From contig OU452205.1 in assembly GCA_911728435.2 (NCBI GenBank), forward strand, positions 5,958,260-6,022,259: a stretch of DNA of 64,000 nt, read 5' to 3'. Source of the stretch: Apoderus coryli. Lineage: Eukaryota > Arthropoda > Insecta > Coleoptera > Attelabidae. The notes beneath the pieces are model-generated. The model saw only the letters and a program-made list of their open reading frames with translations. It was not told where the DNA came from and did not search any database. Every line of letters begins with the position of its first letter. Position 1 is the stretch's first letter. Both the position numbers and the translations under genes were made by a program. Positions 21,326-34,200 of this stretch are shown here, one piece after another.

Positions 21326-23105
21326 ATATACATGCTATGTCCAAGATAAGAATGGGATAGCATTGGAATCTTGGAAACGGTAGGAGTTCCAATGTCAATT
21401 AAATTAGAGAAAAGTTGTACAATTTAAACACCTTTTAAATGGTGTTTTGAAAAGTAAACTAACTTTAGCCGTTTTCGAAAATTTTTGAGAAAACGATTTT
21501 TTGCGCTTTTTGCTTTTATTTATTTCTGACATTATTTTTGTAGATATAAAAAAATTAAAAGCACATTCACTTACGACGTTTCGTTTTTGAAAAACCATCA
21601 TCAACTTCGTTTTTTTAAATACGGCCCTGGATTTTTTATGGTACGTAATGGTTTAAACAGTGTTTTTTGCTGTCAATTTAAATTATTCAAAAAAAAATCG
21701 CCATAGTTTGGTACTTAACTGACTGAATGCAGAGTAGTAGGTTTTGCAAAAACACTCTTTCGTCGTTATTCACAATTATTTATTATATTTGACAATTTAT
21801 TGCTGTCTCAGTACAACATTTTATTCTGTACGCAGTTTTTTAAATTTAGTTAAAATTTTTGTAGTTTTTGAAGTTAAAAAAACGCCTTTCTCAGATGAAT
21901 GTTTTCCGCAAAATAAGTGTCGATTTTTCTTGAATAATTTTACCGACTGCGCTTTAAGGAGCATCTAACGTCCAAATTACGCGTAGCATATAGTGCATTA
22001 AAACAAATCTATCCGCATAGGCATTGTCTTACCCGTGAGACGAAAAAAATGCAATGTAGGACGTTGGTGTTATGTCATCTGAGCTACTGTGATGTTGTTT
22101 ACGGTCCTTGTCTTGATGGTGTAAGAGGGCGTCAGAGAATCTCAAATAAGTTAAAAGAGGCTAAATGGTTAAATATATATAACCGTCGCATTCTGCATTC
22201 GGTTGTATTTTTTACAACCTGCTCGACAGGGTTGTTTTTCGAACGGACGTTCACAACCTAAATATTAGACGTAAAACTTTAATCACTATACCCGCACATA
22301 GGAAGGCTATTTTTAAACAATTTTTTTCATACAATATAGCTTCGGTGATTAATAGGTTTACGATTATGGATTTTTCGGCATAATATAAAACCATAAAAAA
22401 CATAATAGAGAACCGTTTTTGTTGCAGCATCAATGAGAGGTTTCGTTTGCGTCACTTCTAATGTATAATTAATTGGATATGAATCAATAGGGCATGTTTG
22501 TATATTTAAGTTAATACTCAATGTGAAATAATTATTTTTGTGTTTTTAATTTGTTTAATTATTATTTCTGTACAAGGTACATCAGCACTTGACTCGTGTC
22601 AAGAAGTTGCAAATACTACCTTTTAGTAACCAAGTGATAATGTATTACGTATATTGTAATTTATTGTAAAACACTTTTCTGGTTCTATTAAACGATATAA
22701 TAATAATAAATAACAGCTGAAAACACTGAAAACTTGTTTAAACCATTAAGTGTGATATACCTCCAATTTATAATTGAAAATGGCTTTAAATAACAATAAG
22801 AAATCCAGGACCGTATTGACAAAAAAAAACAAGTTGATGCTGGTTTTTCAAAAACGAAACGTCGTAGTGAAAATTTGTAAACGCTATATTATTCTCCACC
22901 ACTTTGTTTTGATTTTTTTTATAAAATAATGTCAGAAATAAATAAAAACTAAAATCGTTTTTTTCCAAAAATTCTCGAAAACGGCTAAAGTTAGTTTAAT
23001 TTTGAAGAAAGCATTTATGTTTAAATTATATAACTATTCTCTAATTTAACCGACATTGTAACACCTACCGTTTCCCATTCTTATCTTGGACACAGTGTAT
23101 ATATA
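21326..23105. mobile_element. DNA transposon with long inverted repeats, LINE nested inside
   Basis: The left end ATATACATGCTATGTCCAAG (about 21326) and its inverted partner ending near 23105 (CTTGGACACAGTGTATAT) belong to inverted arms of roughly 300 bp that share GAAACGTCGTAAG-like and CTCGAAAACGGCTAAAGTTA segments. A LINE fragment (21960-22709) interrupts it. Right-end-only relatives occur at 25196-25412 and 62812-62960. No transposase was found. Confidence 0.75.
21960..22709 (+). mobile_element. 5'-truncated LINE, same family as 1-972
   Basis: The plus strand reads RVAYSALKQIYPHRHCL, then SYCDVVYGPCLDG and KLKEAKWLNIYNRRILHS. This is the same C-terminal RT-flanking region as the copy at 1-972, with stops. 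It ends in a TAATAATAATAA tail at about 22697-22709. Confidence 0.75.
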
Positions 23106-25195
23106 CAAGCTGCTCACAGCATAAACTTACATATTTTTAAACAAACGAAGATCAAAGTCATGTTCAATGCGTAGGTATGTCGCCACCTGATAGCCCTGGA
23201 ACTACAACTTTTGTACTTACTATGTCAGCGAGTTACACTGCTGTTCCAGTACTTTTCCCACACCTGGTATAATATTACTTTGCGGTAAAAAAGAAATTAC
23301 GGTGCTACAATGAATATTTGATGGTCTTTACTTTTCCTTACAAAAAATTGATAATTTGATTTTGAAACATAAAACAATACATATTTTACGAAGCGCAAGC
23401 TTAAACCATAGAATAAATAAAGAGAATATGAACTCCCACCACTTTCTATTGTCCTGTGCGAGGCAGGTGGTAGCTATTTTTTAATATACACGACAGATCC
23501 TTATTTACGTTTTATTGAAATTACAGGATAGGTAAAGAACAGGGGAGTAATAGAATTATTTTATAATAGAATTACATCTTTATTTATTATAAAAACAAAC
23601 AAATACTTTTATTAATAATAATAACAGTTTATTTGTAATTATAGCAGTTTCAATTACACATTTTACAATAAACTAAACAAATTACAAAAAGGGTTAGAAA
23701 AACAGTAAAAACTGATACATAATTTTAACCTTAGAGAAAAAAAATATATAACTATGTACAACAACAACACCATAATTATGAAATATAATTACATTATAGG
23801 AATATTTAAATTATAAAAGTAAAAAATGACATGCAAAAAAAAAATTAATGTTTCCATATAATCATTTTATTTTTATTTATATTTTTAAAATTTCTATTGA
23901 TTAATTTTAATGTATAAAATAACCTCAACTTAAAACATAATTTGGTAATATATTTTTTTGGGAAATTAGAACATGGATGTTCAAACGTTACATTTTGGTT
24001 TAAATTAATAAAATTATTAATAATATTTAACTTAATTAAACAATTTTCAAAATTATTTTGAAATATATTTTCTAATTTGGAAATGTATTGTGCAGCTCTA
24101 AAGAAAAAAAAAATAAAATTGTTCTAATTTATACAATAGGTCTACCTATTTTCAATTCCTTAAGTATAATTGAGAATCTATTATATTTTACCTGTTTATG
24201 GCCTTCAGAAAAACAAGGCAAGCACACATGTTGGGAATTTCCCATTATATACCTATAAAACATGCTAAAATCACCCCCAATAAATGGGCAATAAAACCTG
24301 AGACGAGAATTTAGTACCTGCTAAGATCTATAATAGCTAAAATATGTAATTCAAATTTAATAAACACTGTCAGAATTTAATAGAATTTTTGCACTCATCT
24401 AGTAAGATTTTTAAGCTCTCTTTGTAGAATGCTTAAGATGTATTGGACTTTTATGGGCAAATAGACTGAACCAAGTTATAAAAGATAAGGTCCACTGTGC
24501 TGCGAAATTAAGCGAAGTAATTCATGTTTGTTAAAAAATTTGTGTGATTTTTTTAGGCAAGTATGCTCAATCTTTTAAACAGTTTGTTTAGAAATATTTG
24601 TTTTTCAAAATAACAATTGGTAATTTGATTTAATGTACCTATGTGATATTATTTGATTCTAATTTTATATGCATCTAATTCAAATACTACATAAATATCT
24701 TACCTTTTACTATCCATCGGGAAACTAAAGAATGATACATTGCAGTTATAATAGTTATTCGTGCAATTCTTCGCAGCACAAATCATTCTGCCTCTGCTTT
24801 TTTTTCATTTCAAAATTAACAATATCACTCTCAAAAGTTTATAAAACAAAAACACGCAATATAATTATATAACACACAGAATACTACGGCACTGGAAAAC
24901 AAATCACTTGAAATGACAAAGCACAAATAAAATATCCTGACGACAATGAGAGTATAAGAAAACATGGCGATTTTGATTGCGCAATAATATGCACAATCTC
25001 TTCCCCCACCAGCAAGATCACATTCTCTGTTTATTTATTCTATGCTTAAACTAACATAACAAGCCAGCACTGTACCAATTTTGTCTAGTGGTGAACTTGG
25101 TTCAAAGTAGATAAATGATAGCACCCGGTCACGGAGAAGACCAGAGTCGAAAGCCAGCGAAAACCCTTTCAAAAATTAACATTGAGGAAGTACTT
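23106..25195. mobile_element. Possible inverted-repeat element in AT-rich DNA
   Basis: ATAGAATAAATAAA-containing segments near 23408-23435 and 25012-25055 are inverted copies over about 35 bp, suggesting ends of an element of about 1.65 kb. The interior is very AT-rich with no ORF worth naming. Target duplications were not found. Confidence 0.35.
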
Positions 25196-25412
25196 TTCAT
25201 TTTTTTGATATCTGTAAAATTAATGTCCGAAATAAATAAAAACTAATTTAAAATTTAAAAAATCGTTTTTCCAAAAATTCTCGAAAATAGCTAAAGTTAG
25301 CTTAATTTTGAAAACACCATTTAAAAGGTGTTTAAATTTAACCGACATTGTCATTCCTACCGTTTCCAAGATTCCAATGCTATCCTATTCTTATCTTGGA
25401 CACAGTGTATAC
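25196..25412. repeat. Single right end of the 21326-23105 transposon family
   Basis: Contains CTCGAAAATAGCTAAAGTTA and ends CTTATCTTGGACACAGTGTA, matching the right arm at 22960-23105. No left partner lies nearby. Confidence 0.65.
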
Positions 25413-25551
25413 AAACGCTGAAATCGTTTATCAATTTTAGGTTCGTTCAATTCATCTAAATATTATGGTGATAAGTATATATGTTCTTGGTAGGGTAGGG
25501 AACATTACATCACCACCATTATCGTCAAAACGTTTATTAACGTAAACAAAG

Positions 25552-25741
25552 ATTTAATCATTGTGTTTATTATAATATAGTGTCAGCCCTTGGTTAGTAC
25601 CTATCAACTAACAACAGATGCCGCTATCATATACCAGAAATTTATTAATGAACGACTGAAGTTGATAACGCCGTCTGTTGTTAGATGACGATACTAACCA
25701 AGCGCTGACACACTATATTATAATAAACACAATGATTTAAT
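25552..25741. mobile_element. 176-bp palindromic MITE with 7-bp target duplication
   Basis: The element 25559-25734 starts CATTGTGTTTATTATAATAT and ends with the inverted copy; pairing continues through TAGTGTCAGC and GGTTAGTA almost to the centre. ATTTAAT flanks it perfectly (25552-25558, 25735-25741). A partial relative starts at 42608. Its end sequence CATTGT.TTTAT matches the tiny palindromes at 27736, 27807 and 28036. Confidence 0.9.
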
Positions 25742-27728
25742 GAAAGTCTTACACCACAAGAATTTTTCTTCGCATGATAATGGACTAATTCTTCCGAAAG
25801 TAGGTACATGAATTTATTTCATGAATGAATGGGAAATCAAGCTTTAGAGAATCTTTGGACTAGGCAACTATAATCAGTAAAAAATAAAATAAGTACTTTT
25901 GCAACACTTTTGGCATGAAACGCTATTTTGACCGTTATTTTACCGCTGAAATAATATAGTAATAATATAGGCAGCTTCATGTGAAAATGCTCTCATCTAT
26001 TTCAGTTTGGGAAAATATAACTTGTAAAATTATTTTTATATACAATTGTATATTGTGGATTTTGCATAAATTTATGCAAAATTTTTTAAAATGTGTAAAG
26101 TTGTAATTTGTAATAATTAGGTAAATTAAATTTTAAATGTATTAGTTAAATAAATACAAAAGTAGGTACTATATTTACATTTAGATAACGCATAATCTTA
26201 AAAGTAGTTTTATTATATAAAAAATAAATACACTTTTCTAGATCTTTAACAATTTTTATTAAATTTCTGAAAGAATAACTACTATTTTGCGTGCCTTGTT
26301 CCATCACTTTATAAGAAGTCTTTATAATACGTACACTAATATAAATATGTGGAGATTTTTTTCATTCTTAGAAAAAAATATCACAAAATTTTTACTAAGT
26401 AGGTATTTCGAATTATCACAGCCTTCTTCAAATAGAAGGCTGACGAATAATTATTATTAATAAAAAATAAATTAAATTTTGACATGTCGTGGACTAAACA
26501 TTTTTAAATTTATATTATAATAAGGAATCGACGATGTAATTTACTGCAACGTATCAGCTGTCACTTTATATTTTCAATTTAATAAATAAAAAGGGATTAA
26601 ACACAATGTTTCCCTTTATTCATATTGAAATTGTGTATTATTTATTTTTCCTGTGACTATTATTTCCCTCGACTTAATTTCCACCAATCACAAACGCGCA
26701 ATTTTGAGTTATAAAGATTGGTTTCTAGATGGAAAAATGACAGCACTTCAGTTTTTTCGAGTTTACCGCAGAGATAGGGAGAATGAGCTTTGACGAATGC
26801 GCATCCACTTTGCCGACGACACTATGCGTACCGCCATTTTCTAGTCACAAACGTCAAAAAATCACAACACTTGAAATTGGTGTGGTTATGTTTCATGTGA
26901 GTGCCTTTCAGTAAAACAGAGTTTTACTGTTATTTCTTAACTGTGTGGAGATATTTTGGATATTCGGTTTTTTATTATTACGCTATTAAGCCCCTCTAAT
27001 TCCCCTAACTTTGCCTATGTCGTGTGTATTCTGGGTAAGTAGTATTAGTAGTAAAGACTAATGAATATCGCATATATCCAATATTAAATGTTATCTGAAA
27101 CAACACCAGTTTTCTTTAATACTTCTGTCCTGTAAATAATTGCGACAATTATTGCTATCAGTTGTTTTTGGAATTATTAACCTACAATTTATGAACGGTC
27201 CTCGTATCGTAAAAAGAAATTTGACCATACCCTGTAACCCTAAGCTAGAAGATGTCGGCCCCCGTGGTTAGGAAATTTGCGCATGTTGACGCTCATTCTC
27301 CCCACTCTTCATATCTCTGGTTTACCCGCGACAAAATTTGACAGCTGTAGCACAGCATAAGAAGTACAGCATTCCGAGTCCACGTTGGCAGTTTGAACTA
27401 AATAATTTCAATCTGTGACGTATGACGTCGCAATTATAGGATAAAAGTCAGGTCTTGACTAAAATTAATTATATTTTTCAGTTTCTAACCACAGTCACAT
27501 AAAAGTTGACCCAAAATTCCAACATTTACGAAGAGCTTATACTAGCACGAGGGATGACTGACAAACAGATCAATTTTTTTTAAGGTTTATTTACTTTGGG
27601 GTGGGTAGGATTTTAACATAAAGGAATCAAACTCTTCTCGCTGCAGGACAACGGCAGCGACCCTTTATACAAACCCGAAATGTTGCCTCAGTCTAGAAAG
27701 TAAAAAACGGAAAAGGTTCAGAGCTTAG
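25742..27728. other. Intergenic upstream of eIF2A
   Basis: No coding exon was recognised. The part 26690-27480 is less AT-rich and could hold a 5' UTR or non-coding transcript, but I have no positive evidence. Confidence 0.4.
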
Positions 27729-27766
27729 ATTAGAGCATTGTCTTTAAAAGGAGACAATGATTACAG
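27729..27766. repeat. 24-bp CATTGTCTTT palindrome with near-perfect 7-bp flanks
   Basis: An imperfect palindrome (27736-27759) starting CATTGTCTTTAAAA and ending GAGACAATG is flanked by ATTAGAG and ATTACAG, which match at six of seven bases. Confidence 0.7.
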
Positions 27767-27799
27767 TATAGTTTGTAGTATCCATAGTGTATGTAGATA

Positions 27800-27835
27800 G
27801 TAAAAGCATTCTCTTTATAAAGACAATTGTAAAAG
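27800..27835. repeat. 22-bp CATTCTCTTTA palindrome with perfect 7-bp flanks
   Basis: The insert 27807-27828 (CATTCTCTTTATAAAGACAA + TT) is flanked by GTAAAAG on both sides (27800-27806, 27829-27835). Confidence 0.8.
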
Positions 27836-28028
27836 CAAAGATGAATGTACACAATAATCAATAATATTTGGTAAAAGGAACATCTGTCTGCTAAATTGAT
27901 TATAAAGCATTTTGAGATTTAATTTCTCACGTAACTGACAATCAAATTTGTAAAGGAACGTCCGCTTAAGACAAGTGAGTGATATTTACACCTAATTGTA
28001 TTCTCCATTTTAATTTTTTTTAAAGTTA

Positions 28029-28062
28029 GTATTGTCATTGTCTTTAAAGACAATGGTATTGC
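28029..28062. repeat. 20-bp perfect CATTGTCTTTA palindrome with 7-bp flanks
   Basis: CATTGTCTTTAAAGACAATG (28036-28055) lies between GTATTGT and GTATTGC, six of seven matching. It is about 150 bp upstream of the eIF2A start codon. Confidence 0.75.
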
Positions 28063-28205
28063 CTAAGCGAGTACCAACTTTTGGCCTCTTGCCACTTTCT
28101 CAATTTGAAAAGTGTCTTCATACTCATTGACGTTTGACTTTTAAGTCAACATGCCAGTGAATCTGAACTCGAGTTCACTGACATGTGCGCATAACATAAC
28201 CTAAA

Positions 28206-28233
28206 ATGGCAGCCGCTGTGATACCTATTGCAA
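28206..28233 (+). CDS. eIF2A: eIF2A exon 1
   Basis: ATG in context CTAAAATGG; encodes MAAAVIPIA and one base of the next codon, then a GTAAGT donor. Confidence 0.85.
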
Positions 28234-31200
28234 GTAAGTCTTATAAATAATCCAATTACTTAGTTTAATAAACTAAATGAATAAATACTATTAATTACAG
28301 CCCGTAGCTCAATAGAGGTATGCATGTCATTGGGTCCCCCACAATTTGGCAAACTAGAACAGTTTAAGAGTAGTCCAGGATATTGCCGTAGCCTGATTTT
28401 TAGTAACGATGGATCATATCTAGCTTATATTAAAGGACCAGTGTACATATAATCAAATTATAAAATTAACAACTATGAATTAACCTTGTGATTTTTAGTA
28501 TTAAAGTTCTGGATACCGGTAACTGGCAAGAAATTGCTTCAATCGAAAATGTAAAGGCTTATACCCTCGCTTTTTCACCTAAAGGTACGTTTATAGCAAG
28601 TTGGGAACCGTTTACAGTGAGTAATGCAAATCCACAAGGCACTCCAAACCTCAAGATTTATAGAACTATTGGTGGTGAATTAATTAAGGCTCTTATACAT
28701 AAGAAACAATCAAATTGGGTGCCGCAATGGAGTCAGGATGAGAAAATATGCTCTCGAATGATTAATACTGACATTGTATTTCATGAAGATAATAATTTTG
28801 AAAATATTGTTACTAGATTAAATTGTTACAAAGTAAATTCCTATACGTTGTCACCAAATGTAGGCACGTACTTCTTTTTATGCCACACTGCAAGTAGTCC
28901 TGGTCAGCCATCTTTTGGACGGTAAGTTTATCAAAATAATATTTCTTGTTTAAGTATGTAATTAGAAGAAAAACATAAAAAAACACGACACAATAAAAAT
29001 ATTGTCATATAAATATATTGGATATAAGTGAATACGGTTCTAAATCTATAAAAGGTTTTTTCAATATTCATTCAGTGTATGAGTTCATTCAAGGTATGGA
29101 TCTGTAGAGAACGTTCTGATTATATTAAACGGTTTTAGTAATTTCCCCATAACAAATCAGTCACAATTTAACAAAAAATAATTTACCTAATTCATGCAAT
29201 TCATTAACACTTAATTTGGCTATTAAACTTTTTCTGGTGTCAAGAAGGACTTCAGTTTAATGTTTTCATTAATAATCGCATTGATTCTCATGTAAATGTG
29301 TTTCAGTTTATTTAAATATCCAGAACTAAATGATTCTCAAGCCATAGCAAATAAAAGCTTTTTTCAAGCCGATAAAGTACAGTTTTTATGGAACTCAAAA
29401 GGAAATAATGCTCTTATATTGACATCGTCTGAAATTGATAAATCTGGTGGATCGTACTATGGCAAACAAGGTCTACACTTCATCGGGCTTAACGGACAGA
29501 CATCTATAATTACTTTAAGTAAGTTCTTAAGTAGAAATTTATAAATATTTTTAAGTCAAATTAATAGTAAAAAGATTATGACAGTGTTGCCTTGGTTGGC
29601 TCTTATCTCAGCGATCGTATTCAGCACGTTTTGTATGGGGGACGATACTCTGAGCGACGAAGGGTTGGACGGGGTGTGCCCCTGAGGTCGGTTTTGGGAC
29701 CTTTACTGTTTTTAATATACGTAAATGATTTATACAAATTTCAAGAAGCCTCAAATATAATCCTCTTTGCTGACGACACAACTAGTCTGATTAGATATCG
29801 ACCAAACGACTCTTTAGGGGAGTTGGTTAATGCTGTTGAGACTGACAGAGGCAATTGGTTTCTGGTAAATGAACTAAGCTTGAATCAGGCTAAAACTCAG
29901 AACATGAACTTTACATTGCGTTCTGCGCCTATCGATCTTCAGAGCGATGTTCGCGTGAAGTTCCTTGGGGTTCATCTTGATCCTAAATTAACCTGGGAGA
30001 GTCATGTTCGAGAGCTTGGGTGCTCGCTGTCCAGGGTCATATATCTCATCAGAAGGCTTGTGCAGAGTGTTTCAATCGCCAGTCTGTTGAAGGTATATCA
30101 CGGTTATTTTGTTTCCCGTACGTCGTATGGTATTTTGAACTGGGGACATAGTTCCCATGCAATGAAAATCTTCAAGCTACAGAGAAGATGTTTACGTACA
30201 ATGTTGGGGCTCGGTTGGCGTGACTGCTGTAAAAAGTATTTTGTTGAACACGGACTACTTACTTTGCCTTCCTTGTACATCTTAAACTGTCTTGGCTACA
30301 TTCGAACCAGTGCCTCGCATTTCACTCTTCACTCTGATATGCATAATTATGGTACGCGAAATCGACATGACATATTGCCTGAATTTCACCGCCTATTGAG
30401 GACTTGGAAAGGTTCTGACTATTATTGTGTTAAATTTTAGAATAAGCTGCCGTCTCACATAAAGAACCTTGGTGAAGTCCACTTTAACAAAAGTATTAAA
30501 TCATTTTTGATATCTCAAGCTTTTTATACCTTTGAGGACTATTTCAAGAGCGATATTGTAAGATTTTTCTAGATTTTAGTTTGTTTTATGTTGTTGCTAT
30601 TTTAATCTGTTTGTAAGTCTTTCTTTGTTGCTGTAACTTTGATTCATTAATTTTTGTTCTTTTTTGACGTACTACTTATACATGTTTTGTAACATAAGAT
30701 GGTGAATAAAAAATATATCTAATATATCTATGACTATGGTGAAAGTATTCTATTTACTATTCAATATTGGAGGCCTCGCGTACTTTGTTAATATTGACAA
30801 TAACGGACCACAAGTTTCCTAGTTCGAAAACGTCACAGAACCCTTCTGTTTTATCGTCTCTAAATTAACTAAACTCAATGTATGTAACGAACGAACCTGT
30901 TATAATATGTAGTTGTCTAGTGTCAATTTATTCTAATTCTACGCATGCGCAAGCAGCCAAAAATTCATTGTTCTCAGTCATATCACTCTCTCTCCCTTAA
31001 CTTAGCACGCAGCAACATTTTTGTGTTTTATGTGCAGTCGTCGCACAAGCCACTAAAGGGTTGCCGAACTAAAAGTTGCTTTATTTGTAACGAAATTTCA
31101 ATTTCTTTACTCAGATTACATATATTGTTATGTGGTAACCCGTTATAACACGAGCGATGGTTAAATTAGGAAAGTTTTAGAGACTTTTATAACAAATTTT

Positions 31201-34200
31201 AAGAGTTATTTTTGTGGTTTTTGGGATAATTAAAAAAATACAAAACTGCATTTTTTATTTGGAAAATTAAAGTGTTTATCCATATTATGTTTATAAGAAG
31301 GTTGAAAAATTCTTTATGTGCAATATTTTGTTAGAAAAATCATCGATATAAAGTTACTTTCGACTGAACGTTCGGGTTACATATTTATTTTTTTTGTGTT
31401 TTTTTAGGTAAAGAGGGACCAATATATAGTGTAAAATGGTCTCCAAAAAATCAAGAATTTTGTGTAGTATATGGCTTCATGCCGGCGAAAGCATCGATAT
31501 TTAATTTGAAATGTGAACCAACATTTGAATTAGGCATTGGACCTATAAATTCCATCTACTACAATCCGCATGGGAATATTTTACTCTTAGGCGGTTTCGG
31601 TAATTTACGTGGTCAAATTGAAACATGGGATGCCGTAAATAAAACCAAAATCGGTAAGGAACTTGAGTTTGGATATTGCCACTGCAATTATAATTATAAT
31701 TAAATGTGATACACGTGGCATATCGTAATTTACACGAAAATGTTTAAAGTTCATTCAAGTTATGTTAAATAATAAAATATTAAGTATACTCGGCTAATTA
31801 AGAGGTTTACAAATTACAACTTTGCACAAGCGTGTACGGGTGTACATAGTTAATACATTTTAGGAATTAAGTATATTGAAGCAGAATTTTTGGTACTACA
31901 CATAGGTAAATTGGTAAGAATATACACTCACCGGCAAAAAAAAAACCGGCCACTAAAAACTGTCCCCAATTATTTTAAAGTTGGCTTCCTCGCGATGCAC
32001 TCATTTGATTTTGATGATTTTTTTTTTAAATTGTAGATTGATTTTTCAGTAACGATACTATGTCAGACATTTTTAATCAGATTTGAATTTGAGCATATAC
32101 GGTGCAACAATCAGAAGAAGTTTCTGTCCCCTGTGGAGCGCAACAGCTACAGCAGCTATTATCAACTGGAATCACATTGAACCCAGATCTTTTCTGAGCA
32201 TTTTGTTTTTTTAATCACGACATCATCCCTGTTTTGGTTGTAGATACACTGTTTCAAAGCGAACACCTCGGAAAAGTGTTCGCAGGCAGACATTTCTACG
32301 TGTAAATAATCACAAGGCGGTATACGCGACATTGACATTAAGAGCTTGTCAACGGTTTTAAAATCAAAAAATGCCATTAGCTGTGACGGATGTTGCTCGT
32401 ATTGTGGCCTTAATTATGTGTCCGAAACCATTAGTAAACCTCGGAACAGTCCAGGATGCCTGGAATCGGTATTTTGAAACCGGAAACTTCAACAGGCGAG
32501 TGGGTTCTGGAAGAAAACGGAAACCAAGTGCAATTGACGACCGCTTTATTGTCCTGAATGCTTTACTAAATCGTAGAACTACAGCTGTTCGGCATCAACA
32601 TCTGCTACAAACTGTACGTAGGATTGTAGTCAGTGAGAGCACAATCCGATGAAGAGCTGTCCTCAAGAAGCCCTGCCACAGTACGCCAGCTTCTTCCAAG
32701 ACATCCCCGAGCACATCTTCAATTTGCGCGCCTATATATGAATTGGGGGATTAAGCAATGGACTAAAGGCCTTTATACGGTTTTACCTGCGATGGCCTGA
32801 TGGTCGGGAGCGAGTTTGGAGACGTCGAAATGATAGATTTGTGGACTGTACAATTTCAGAACGCGTAAGCTTCAATGAGGGCTCTGGGCGGGAATGTCGA
32901 GGGACGCGTACAGATTTATGGTATGTTCAAAACGGCGCCTTAAATGGGCATCGATATACGAGGCATGTTTTTTAAGTAAGTACCGTTTTGGAATTAAAAA
33001 GACGTGCAAAGATATCGCAATAATTTTATTTTTACATGAAAGCCTGTACCTTAATCTACTTTTCTACATAATTTCCGTGATTATTGAGGCACTTGTCATA
33101 ACGTGGCACCAGTTTTTGAATACCCTCCTCATAAAATTCTGCCGCCTGACTTGTTTGTTCCAAAAATGTTGACGGATTTGCACAAAACCCAACGTTTAGG
33201 CAGTGCATTGACTTTCCTTGAGCGGTACCACAATGAAGGTGAAGATTTTTTAGACCAAATTGTTACTGGTGACGAAACATGGGTGGCCTACGTCACACCA
33301 GAATCGAAACAACAATCCATGGAATGGCGACATTCATCATCACCCAAAAGAGTGAAGTTTAAGCAAACAATTTCTGCCCGGAAAATCATGTGCACAGTTT
33401 TTTGGGACAAAAAAGGAGTATTGCTAGTGGAGTTTCTGCCTCGTAATGAGACAATCAATGCAAGTGAGGCGGCAGAATTTTATGAGGAGGGTATTCAAAA
33501 ACTGGTGCCACGTTATGACAAGTGCCTCAATATTCACGGAAATTATGTAGAAAAGTAGATTAAGGTACAGGCTTTCATGTAAAAATAAAATTATTGCGAT
33601 ATCTTTGCACGTCTTTTTTTAATTCTAAAACGGTACTTACTTAAAAAAACATGCCTCGTATATATAGAAGATATTCTCCAGATCGCTGTTCCCTACTCTT
33701 TTATCGGAGAAGGCTTCGTATTAATGCAAGATAAGGCGCGACCTCACGTGGCACGAGTAGTTAACGAATATTTGGACGAAGTGGGTATTGAATGAAAGGT
33801 TTGGCCAGCTTGCAGTCCTGCTCTCAATCCAATTGAGCATCTCTGGGACCAACTTCAAAGACGCATTCGTCGTCGACCTGCTTTACCCTACAGCCTACAT
33901 GATCGGCGAATTGCACTTCAGGAAGAATTTGATTCCATTCCACAATAATTTGTTACAAACCTTATCGATTCGATGCCAAATCGACTAAATAAAGTAATTT
34001 TGGCGCGAGGACACCACACTATATTAGCGCCTTCAAATTTGTTCATTATTTTTTATAATTTTGTTAGTTTTCTGATTAAACTTACCTTTTTATGAAATGG
34101 GCTTGTTTAATAACAAGACTTAAATTCCGAGAGTTTGTCTGTCAACCACTATACTTTCACCAGACGGCCGTTTCGTCGATCCACGACTCATCAGTGGTGA

